Shown here: positions 17,232 through 23,323 of the stretch, piece by piece
Layout: the number at the start of each line of letters is the position of its first letter
Position numbering within the stretch: the first letter of the stretch is position 1
Assembly: GCA_022827225.1 (NCBI GenBank)
Contig: JAJDTJ010000031.1
Location: forward strand, 1-47,656
Source of the DNA: Candidatus Poribacteria bacterium
GTDB taxonomy: Bacteria > Poribacteria > WGA-4E > WGA-3G
Direction of reading: 5' to 3'
Length of the DNA stretch: 47,656 nt
Translations under genes and position numbers: made by a program
The notes under the pieces: generated by a model
Databases searched by the model: none
What the model was told of the DNA's origin: nothing
The model's input: the letters and a program-made list of their open reading frames with translations, nothing else

Positions 17232-17261
17232 GTAGGAGAAGCCTTGTATCCTACTGTTTTT
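17232..17261 (+). terminator. GTAGGA/TCCTAC hairpin plus T-run after the toxin-TPR pair
   Basis: Six-base-pair stem with an 11-base loop and then TGTTTTTGG, seven bases past the TPR stop codon. The arms resemble the GTAGG..CCTAC intergenic repeat family seen at 7601 and 8734. Confidence 0.5.
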
Positions 17262-17303
17262 GGTACTGATGAAAGCGCGTGTTACGCGTGAGGAGGTTGA
17301 ATT

Positions 17304-18080
17304 ATGTATCCCCGTTTATTTGTATCGCTCTGTGTTTTGAATCTCGTTTTGAGTGTAATGGCTGTAGAAGCCTCTAAAATTGCGGTTGTTGATTTTGCTG
17401 ACGAGTGGACAAAGGTTGATGCGTTACGTCAGACCTTGGATGAATTCAAAGTTGAATACGATGATCTGACAGAGGCACTTGAGGATGGACAACTCCCTTT
17501 CAAAGCAGAAAATAAAATTTTCTTAATTGGTAGCATGGTGACCAACAATCCTGGATTGCACCAGAATCTTGACAAGAATGCAAAAGTGATTCAGGATTTC
17601 GTCGAAAATGGTGGTATCGTCTGGGAACCGACCCAAGCGGATCAGAACGAAGCAAATGTAGATTGGTTGCCGCCCGGATTGAGTTGTGTTCGGAGTGACC
17701 GTGATAGTCCAGATTTTGAAATACTACAAGCGGACCATCAACTCTTTAACGAACCAAATCCCATGGATCAAAAAACGTTTGAAGGCTGGGGACATCAAGG
17801 CTGGCCCACTGTCTGGGAAGTCATCGCTTCTCAGAAGGGTTTTGACGTGCTGATGGAAAGTTTGGGACAACCTGTTATCATGGAAGCGGGATTCGGGAAA
17901 GGTAAGTTCCTAATGATGGCAATTGCTCCTGATAAATACTATATCGCAGGTAACGATGACAATACGAAAGATATGGCAAAACTTTTCATGGAGAATTTGC
18001 TGTTCCATGTTGAAGAATTTGCTGCTGTCGAAGCAGATAGTAAACTTGCAACAGTGTGGGCAAATCTGAAAATGCGGTAG
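17304..18080 (+). CDS. Secreted GATase1-like (class I glutamine amidotransferase fold) protein
   Basis: 258 residues with a signal peptide (hydrophobic 5-20, cut near AVEA-SK at 23). The mature part has alternating beta/alpha pattern: KIAVVDFADEW, ENKIFLIGSM, VIQDFVENGGIVWEP and FGKGKFLMMAIAPD. This resembles the DUF4350/ThuA-like GATase1 fold, in which VxxGGxxW motifs follow a flexible loop. No catalytic Cys nucleophile is evident, so it is probably not an amidotransferase. The C-terminus ends AVEADSKLATVWANLKMR, the same motif as in the secreted protein at 9882-10637. A very strong Shine-Dalgarno (GAGGAGG) precedes ATG 17304. The function is unknown. Confidence 0.65.
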   Translation: MYPRLFVSLCVLNLVLSVMAVEASKIAVVDFADEWTKVDALRQTLDEFKVEYDDLTEALEDGQLPFKAENKIFLIGSMVTNNPGLHQNLDKNAKVIQDFVENGGIVWEPTQADQNEANVDWLPPGLSCVRSDRDSPDFEILQADHQLFNEPNPMDQKTFEGWGHQGWPTVWEVIASQKGFDVLMESLGQPVIMEAGFGKGKFLMMAIAPDKYYIAGNDDNTKDMAKLFMENLLFHVEEFAAVEADSKLATVWANLKMR

Positions 18081-18087
18081 ATGGGAT

Positions 18088-18117
18088 ATTGGGCATTATT
18101 ATAACATCCCAATTTTC
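18088..18117 (+). terminator. Terminator-like hairpin after GATase-like gene
   Basis: ATTGGG and CCCAAT arms with a 14-base loop are followed by TTTT, eight bases after the stop codon of the secreted protein gene. Confidence 0.5.
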
Positions 18118-18151
18118 AACGATCTGCCGGACGCTCCAACTGGTTTGAGAC

Positions 18152-18173
18152 GGGCGGATGTAGAAGTCCGCCC
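18152..18173. terminator. GC-rich hairpin between convergent genes
   Basis: GGGCGGA/TCCGCCC seven-base-pair stem with an eight-base loop, 14 bases past the stop of the enolase-superfamily gene on the minus strand. No long T-run, so it may equally be an intergenic palindromic repeat. Confidence 0.5.
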
Positions 18174-18186
18174 TTGTCAATAAAAC

Positions 18187-19446
18187 CTAACTCCATAGTC
18201 TATCGTGTGAACGTTCGGAATCCCATTCTGTTGTGGGTGCGAAGTATGTTGTCTCGTCGCGATGGAGATGTTCTCGGATGACCTCTTCGTTCAGGTCGAT
18301 GCCTAAGCCGGGGGTTTCTGGGACATTGATGTAGCCTTCTTGGATAATCGGGTTCGGTAAACCGGTTACCATTTCATCCCACCACGGATTGTCAACAGAG
18401 TGGTTCTCTAATACCATAAAGTTCGATGTCGCAGCGGCGCAGTGGACGCTCGCCATTGCGCAAATAGGTGTTCCCGCCATGTGGAGTGCCATCGCAATGC
18501 CGTGGTCTTCTGCGAGATCGCCGATCTTCTTCGTCTCCAAAATCCCACCCGATGTCGCAATATCGGGGTGTGCGACAGCGATGCCTCGACTCTCGAACAG
18601 TGGCATAAAGTCCTCTTTACAATAGATGTCCTCGCCTGTACAGATAGGCGTGGCACAAGCGTTAGAGAGACGCACATATTGGTCGGTATACTGCCACGGC
18701 ACCATATCCTCTAACCACGCGAGGTTATATTTTTCCAGGGCTCTCGCCAGGCGGATACAGTCTTCAATGCCGATATGTCCGAAATGATCGACTGCAAGCG
18801 GTATCTCATAACCGATGATGTCCCGAACAATCTCGACGTACTCACAGAGTATCGCGATCCCTTTTTCGGTGAGGCGGATACCGGTGAAAGGGTGCATCAG
18901 GTCGCGTGTGTCCAAATTTCCCTGTGGTGCGGAGAGTGTACCGGGAATACCGCGCAGCAATCCGACACCGACATCCATCTTCAAGAAGGTAAACCCCCTA
19001 TCGATGCGTTCTTGGAGTTTGTTTCCCATCTCTGCAGCATCTCTAAGCGACGGGGTATCGCTGTAACACCGGATTTTGTCTCGGAACTTGCCGCCGGCGA
19101 GTTGGTAGCACGGAACGCCGTAAGCCTTACCCGCCAGGTCCATGAGTGCCATTTCGATGCCGCAGATACCGCCGCCTTGTCGTGCGTGGTGTCCGAACTG
19201 TTTGATCTGTCGAAAGATTTTATCAACGTTGCACGGGTTTTCGCCCAATATTCGGCTTTTGAGCATCAGTGCATACGTCGGACTTGCCCCGTCTCGAACT
19301 TCACCGAGACCGTAAATGCCTTGGTTGGTGTCGAGCTTCAAGATGGGACCCCCTACTTGGGTCCGAACGATACGCATATCAGTGATTTTCAATTCTGAAG
19401 GCTGAGAAGCGGTATTAACATTTGATAATATCTGTTGATCTTCCAT
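18187..19446 (-). CDS. Enolase-superfamily (mandelate racemase/muconate lactonising) dehydratase
   Basis: 419 residues with the MR/MLE two-domain plan. Metal ligands are Asp220 (LAVDHFGH), Glu246 (LEDM) and Glu272 (GEDIY). His322 in ALHMAGTP is the probable general acid/base, and KMD at 156-158 lies on the second strand. The His-type active site is close to D-galactonate or mannonate dehydratase-like members, which remove water from sugar acids (family knowledge). Which acid is used cannot be told. Cytoplasmic. Its 3' end faces two hairpins separating it from the convergent GATase-like gene. AGGA sits before ATG 19446. Confidence 0.9.
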   Translation of the reverse strand: MEDQQILSNVNTASQPSELKITDMRIVRTQVGGPILKLDTNQGIYGLGEVRDGASPTYALMLKSRILGENPCNVDKIFRQIKQFGHHARQGGGICGIEMALMDLAGKAYGVPCYQLAGGKFRDKIRCYSDTPSLRDAAEMGNKLQERIDRGFTFLKMDVGVGLLRGIPGTLSAPQGNLDTRDLMHPFTGIRLTEKGIAILCEYVEIVRDIIGYEIPLAVDHFGHIGIEDCIRLARALEKYNLAWLEDMVPWQYTDQYVRLSNACATPICTGEDIYCKEDFMPLFESRGIAVAHPDIATSGGILETKKIGDLAEDHGIAMALHMAGTPICAMASVHCAAATSNFMVLENHSVDNPWWDEMVTGLPNPIIQEGYINVPETPGLGIDLNEEVIREHLHRDETTYFAPTTEWDSERSHDRLWS

Positions 19447-19556
19447 TTTTTAATTTTTCCTTGCGGTTAATGTAGTTGGTTTCGGTGTTCAGTTTTCTTT
19501 TCCTACGTCCGCCTTCCACTTCGTTTCAGGCTGCTTTCTTTAAGGACTTGTGCCAG

Positions 19557-20285
19557 TTAATTTTCGTTCGTTTCTGAGATAATGTCAAGTGCGGTATCCA
19601 GTATTGTTAGATGGAGTGCTGCACGTCGTTCAAGTTGCCAAATGGTAGGTGTTTCAGAAATAATAACATGTTTACTGTGAAAATGCAATAAGTAAGGCGC
19701 CAAACCTTGTGTACCCCATTCGGTGGCGACTTTGTAGACCCCTTCAACAAGATTTGGTGCGTCTTCGCCTGGGTCTTCTGGGTCTATGGGTCCGATTGCT
19801 TTTGCGGCTGCGGCGAGTTGGGGGCCGATATATTTCTCATTGCGTGTGCCTTCGTAGAGGTAGAACCCGGTCGCGTCGTAGTCTTCGTGAAAGTCTATCG
19901 CGAAGGTGAATTGGGTTTGTCCGAGTATCTTTTTGACGATAGCCACTTCAGGGATGTTATCTGTTTCAAATGCGCGGTTGATGTCTATGGCGTTCCGTGT
20001 CTCACGCGTTTCATGAACGTAGCCGTACGGGTTGACACACGGGATTATCGTAAAGGAAAATTGTTTCAAGAGTGCGGTATTGTCGCGTTCGAGGAACTGT
20101 AAGACTGCTTCAACGCCTGCCGGTTCATCGCCGTGTACGCCACCTGTGATCAGAACACGTTTTGGCGTACGTGCCGAGGATGCTAAGTGTATTTGATGTA
20201 TAGGATAACTGTGGACGTTGCCAACTAATTCTATTGGCAGTTCTAAGTTTTTTATGTGTTCAGTGATTTCAGTGTAATCGCGCAA
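19557..20285 (-). CDS. M14-family zinc carboxypeptidase / succinylglutamate desuccinylase-like amidohydrolase
   Basis: 242 residues. TGGVHGDEPAG carries the zinc ligands His51 and Glu54, DINRAF (101-106) the substrate-carboxylate Asn/Arg, DFHEDYD the third ligand His133, and ISETPT near the C-terminus the likely catalytic Glu. These are the hallmarks of the M14 family; the short length and GGVHGDEP form fit the AstE/AspA-like M14 branch acting on N-acyl amino acids or peptides. No signal peptide. It is divergent from the TPR/selenoprotein operon; an extended -10-like TATGCTATATG is present on its side of the gap. Confidence 0.85.
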   Translation of the reverse strand: MRDYTEITEHIKNLELPIELVGNVHSYPIHQIHLASSARTPKRVLITGGVHGDEPAGVEAVLQFLERDNTALLKQFSFTIIPCVNPYGYVHETRETRNAIDINRAFETDNIPEVAIVKKILGQTQFTFAIDFHEDYDATGFYLYEGTRNEKYIGPQLAAAAKAIGPIDPEDPGEDAPNLVEGVYKVATEWGTQGLAPYLLHFHSKHVIISETPTIWQLERRAALHLTILDTALDIISETNEN

Positions 20286-20387
20286 GTTTCAGTGCTCCTC
20301 AACAGGATTCGCAAAAGTTCTACATATAGCATACCGTAACACAGCTTGGTGTGCAACCGATTTTTCAGGATCAGGATCATTTTGTGT

Positions 20388-20416
20388 TTGACATTTGCTG
20401 TTTTTTTTGATAGAAT
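20388..20416 (+). promoter_or_regulatory. Near-consensus promoter of the TPR-selenoprotein operon
   Basis: Perfect TTGACA, 17-base T-rich spacer, TAGAAT, 34 bases before ATG 20450. Confidence 0.75.
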
Positions 20417-20449
20417 TCTGCCAAATACTTATCCCAAAGGACATAAAAA

Positions 20450-20782
20450 ATGCCTACCGAAACAGAACTTTACGACGCTGCACTCACCCATTTTGCGGAA
20501 AACGATCTTGAGGCGGCTGTCAACGCTTTCAGAGAATTGATTGACACCTATCCAAAGTATATTGAAGGATTCCTTGGGTTGGGACATGCTTATGAACGGT
20601 TGAGTCGCTACGATGAAGCGATTGAGGCGATTCAGAAAGCGATTGAGATTAACCCGAAGGATCCACTCGCGTATACCAGTCTATCTATCTGTTACCAACG
20701 AAAAGGGATGATCCAGGAGGCAGAGGATGCGATGGCGAAGTCGCAGCAGCTGCAGATGGAAGCGTCTGATTCGTCTGTATGA
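20450..20782 (+). CDS. Small TPR protein
   Basis: 110 residues composed of about three tetratricopeptide repeats: AALTHFAENDLEAAVNAF, GLGHAYERLSRYDEAIEAI and LSICYQRKGMIQEAEDAM. There is no signal peptide or other domain. TPRs mediate protein contacts. The start has AAAGGA upstream, and a near-consensus promoter (TTGACA-17-TAGAAT) lies 34 bases before the start. It is the first gene of a probable two-gene operon with the UGSC selenoprotein, which begins 60 bases after its stop codon, across a hairpin. A role as partner of the selenoprotein is possible by position only. Confidence 0.85.
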   Translation: MPTETELYDAALTHFAENDLEAAVNAFRELIDTYPKYIEGFLGLGHAYERLSRYDEAIEAIQKAIEINPKDPLAYTSLSICYQRKGMIQEAEDAMAKSQQLQMEASDSSV

Positions 20783-20792
20783 TATTTTAAAG

Positions 20793-20821
20793 GACTGGCG
20801 AGGTTACAAATCTTGCCAGTC
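20793..20821 (+). repeat. Intercistronic hairpin between TPR and UGSC genes
   Basis: GACTGGC...GCCAGTC arms extended by a further AG/CT pair across one mismatch; no T-run follows, so it is more likely an mRNA-stability or palindromic repeat element than a terminator. Confidence 0.55.
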
Positions 20822-20842
20822 AAAGAACGCTGAGGTGCTACA

Positions 20843-21379
20843 ATGCCAAATACCACCTTACTTGATCCGACCTCTCAAGGCGATGTATCAACAAAATTTC
20901 TTGCACCGCGACTTGACAGTCTTGATGGAAAAGTGATGGGTTTGCTTAACATCACAAAGAATGGGAGCGATATTTTTCTTGATCGTCTTGCTGAATTGAT
21001 GCAGGAACGGTTTGATATTGCCGAAGTGATTCATGTCAAGAAACCGACATTTACACGTCCGGCACCGACAGAATTAATCGTTGAGCTGGCGGAGCAGGCA
21101 GATTTCGTTATCGAAGGTCTTGCGGACTGAGGGTCGTGTATATCGTGCAGTATGCACGATGGAAGTGCTTTAGAGGAGCGTGGGGTGCCGAGTGTGGCGG
21201 TCTGTACGGAAGTTTTCTTCGCTGCGGGCAAGGTACAGGCACGTGTATTAGGTCACAGTGATTTGGAACCGCTTACTGTTCCTCACCCAATCCAAAGTTT
21301 GACCTCGGATCAGATTCGTGAACGTGCGGAGGGTGCGGTTGAAGAAGTCGTTGCGCGGTTGACAAAGCACAGCGCGTGA
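20843..21379 (+). CDS. UGSC-family selenoprotein with in-frame UGA (selenocysteine) codon
   Basis: Read through the TGA at 21128-21130, the frame is continuous from ATG 20843 (GAGGTG upstream) to TGA 21377, giving 178 residues with Sec96 in the order Asp-Sec-Gly-Ser-Cys99. This is the UGSC motif that names a known selenoprotein family first noted in marine metagenomes (recalled knowledge). The frame on both sides encodes one protein: ELAEQADFVIEGL before, SMHDGSALEERGVPSVAV after. A perfect eight-base-pair hairpin begins 12 bases after the UGA, with its apical loop about 20 bases downstream, as expected for a bacterial SECIS. Sec and Cys would form a selenylsulfide redox site. Without Sec insertion the product would stop at 95 residues. 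Confidence 0.88.
21142..21160 (+). promoter_or_regulatory. Bacterial SECIS-like hairpin downstream of UGA codon
   Basis: ATCGTGCA-GTA-TGCACGAT: perfect eight-base-pair stem, three-base loop starting with G, loop ~20 bases after the UGA at 21128-21130. This fits the known bacterial SECIS distance and the loop-G preference. Confidence 0.75.
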
Positions 21380-21391
21380 CCAGGACCCTCT

Positions 21392-22765
21392 TTACTTATT
21401 TTTTGCTGGTATCTTAATGGGGAAGTTATCGGTTTCAAGGATTGCCTGTCCGGTTGCGTTCCAGAAAAGATCACCGGGACCAACAGCGTGCCACGTTCCA
21501 TTGATAAAAGTCATAACAACCCCATCTTTCTCCTCTGCTGAGAGGGCACTGCGTGGAAACTTATCCTCGGGTCCCCAATTCATATAAGCGAGGGGTTCTC
21601 TGTTATCCCACTGCCACTGTCCCTCTGTTTCAGCATCGCTGAGTCCAATCCAATAGAGTCCATTGCCAAAGACTCCTGACAACCACTTCTGTTCTGCTGC
21701 GTTGTTAATGGTAACAAGGTATGCGTCATCAGCATCAGCTTTAGCGCGTGCATCGGCAAGACTTCTGGCTCTAATCCGTTTGTAAGCGTGCCCATTTTCG
21801 GGGTTCACCACGATCACAGACCATGGATGTGTCTCATCAGCGTATAGGATCTGCCAAGGGTGCATCGCCTGAACATCCATATCTCTTTCAGTAGAAGACG
21901 GTGTTTTAACAGGCAAATTTTCTCTTTCGAGGAATGCCGTATAGGTTTCTCCATCATTATCGACTTCAACAGATTCCCATCGGCCGGTGAATCCGACGAT
22001 GACGTAATCTTTTGTCTCGGTGTTGCCGCCCTCGGCTGTGTGATACTTTTCCTCCCAATTGATGTATTCAAGAGGTTCACCGCTGTGCCAGGACCACTTT
22101 CCCTCCTCGGCAGCATCGCTGAGGCCGATCCAAAAGAGCTCGTGCCGAAACGCGTTTTTTATCCATACCTCTTCCGCTCTATCATTAAGGGCAATAACAT
22201 AGGCATTTTCTACTGCGGCTTGGGTAATTGCATCGGTAATATCTTCACAATAGATTCTTTTGTAGGCGTGTCCATTTGCTGGGTTCACCACCCACACCGC
22301 TGGTGTATGAAGAAATCTTTCTAACGCAGCGTAAGCTTGATCTGATGTTCGTCCAGTATCTTGCGTTGGATCGCCGTTGAGTGTCAAAAGGAGCGGGGCT
22401 TGCAGTTGTTTTTCATCTATAATAAATGGGTCGGTTTTTGCGAGGTACCCACGACATTCAACACCCAGAATATAGATGTGAGGTTCATCGTCCCTAAGGT
22501 CCGCTACGAAAAACCCTTCCGCATCGGTCTGCTTTGTGCCTGGTGAATTCCCCCAACCGCTACCATCCAAATCCGTGTGTAGTAACTGAACACGAATGTG
22601 AGCATTGGTGAGTGGCGTTCCGTTGGCAGAAACAACTTGCACGCGAATCTGTTTCTGAGGGATCCGGATATTTTCCTGCGAAACGGTAGGCAATGATGTA
22701 AAGAGGAAAAGCACCGCAACCCCGATGATACATTTAAACTTTTGTCTGGAGCCTTGAGGGATCAT
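21392..22765 (-). CDS. Secreted protein with two C-type-lectin-like domains
   Basis: 457 residues from ATG 22765 (AGGAG eight bases upstream; a TTG two codons earlier is too close to it). A signal peptide ends near residue 29 (TVS-QEN). An Ig/carboxypeptidase-regulatory-like beta domain follows at ~38-130 with GTPLTNAHIRV and TDAEGFFVADL. Two tandem C-type-lectin folds come next: ~157-285 with FWIGLSDAAEEGKWSW and EPLEYINW, and ~316-455 with YWIGLSDAETEGQWQW and EPLAYMNW. Both domains open with VVNP-NGHAYKRI, so they are an internal duplication. Such folds bind carbohydrates or proteins at the cell surface. The Ca2+-site EPN/QPD triplets are replaced by EPL. Co-transcribed with the upstream unknown gene (15-base gap). 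Confidence 0.83.
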   Translation of the reverse strand: MIPQGSRQKFKCIIGVAVLFLFTSLPTVSQENIRIPQKQIRVQVVSANGTPLTNAHIRVQLLHTDLDGSGWGNSPGTKQTDAEGFFVADLRDDEPHIYILGVECRGYLAKTDPFIIDEKQLQAPLLLTLNGDPTQDTGRTSDQAYAALERFLHTPAVWVVNPANGHAYKRIYCEDITDAITQAAVENAYVIALNDRAEEVWIKNAFRHELFWIGLSDAAEEGKWSWHSGEPLEYINWEEKYHTAEGGNTETKDYVIVGFTGRWESVEVDNDGETYTAFLERENLPVKTPSSTERDMDVQAMHPWQILYADETHPWSVIVVNPENGHAYKRIRARSLADARAKADADDAYLVTINNAAEQKWLSGVFGNGLYWIGLSDAETEGQWQWDNREPLAYMNWGPEDKFPRSALSAEEKDGVVMTFINGTWHAVGPGDLFWNATGQAILETDNFPIKIPAKNK

Positions 22766-22780
22766 AGCCAATTCTCCTTT

Positions 22781-23260
22781 TTACGTATAAAATTGTAACA
22801 CCATTGATTCGCCTGGCTGTAAATCGTGCCATTGTTGTAAGAGGGCTTGTAATTTCTGGCGCATCGCCTCAAGTTGTTCATCTGTGATGCTTACGGAAAG
22901 CGTCGCGCTGTGTTCTCGAAATATTCCATTGGAATTAGCATCTTGCGGATATGGCGTATTCGGGAGCTCTGCTTGTAATAGTGCTACAATCGGTTCGGTG
23001 TTCATCGCTTCCTCTGGGATTTCAAAAGGACGCTGCGCTTTGGGTTCGCTAAAATCGGGAATATCGTACCCTTTTGACACAAGTCCAAAGAAGGCGTTTT
23101 CAAAGCCGAGTGTTGTTTCGACAACATAATGTGCGAAGTCGTGATGAACAAACCCGCGGTGGAGATAGGTCCACGTGACGCTTCCATCATCCCGGATACA
23201 GGTGAGCGTATCGGGTTTGTGTTTCGATTGGTTTTTGCCTTTTTTAAAACGGATAATCAT
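22781..23260 (-). CDS. Protein of unknown function
   Basis: 159 residues; I do not recognise the family. What can be seen: a basic N-terminus (MIIRFKKGKNQ), a beta-hairpin-like stretch TLTCIRDDGSVTWTYLH, then a histidine-rich GFVHHDFAHYVVETTLG (His-His-x2-x-His spacing), and a C-terminal helix QLEAMRQKLQALLQQWHDLQ followed by the short strand MVLQFYT. No signal peptide or membrane segment. It precedes the lectin-domain gene by 15 bases and follows a hairpin that ends the Lon operon, so it is probably the first gene of a two-gene unit. No clear ribosome site before ATG 23260. Confidence 0.75.
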   Translation of the reverse strand: MIIRFKKGKNQSKHKPDTLTCIRDDGSVTWTYLHRGFVHHDFAHYVVETTLGFENAFFGLVSKGYDIPDFSEPKAQRPFEIPEEAMNTEPIVALLQAELPNTPYPQDANSNGIFREHSATLSVSITDEQLEAMRQKLQALLQQWHDLQPGESMVLQFYT

Positions 23261-23278
23261 TTGACATCGTAAAATGAG

Positions 23279-23309
23279 AATGGCGAGGTAATTCTACCTC
23301 GCCATTTTT
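23279..23309. terminator. Hairpin at the end of the Lon-PSCyt operon
   Basis: GGCGAGGTA and TACCTCGCC form a perfect nine-base-pair stem (extended to twelve with flanking A/T) with a four-base ATTC loop. The T-run is better on the plus strand, but the position between two minus-strand genes points to minus-strand termination or mRNA 3'-end protection. Confidence 0.75.
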
Positions 23310-23323
23310 GCTTTAGGATTGGT

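Noticed and set aside
20843..21379. Pseudogene split by a stop codon
   Set aside because: The frame continues in phase, the motif is the UGSC family signature, and a SECIS-like hairpin follows the UGA.
21392..22765. Diversity-generating retroelement target (C-type lectin fold)
   Set aside because: No reverse transcriptase, template repeat or adenine-biased variable region is present nearby.
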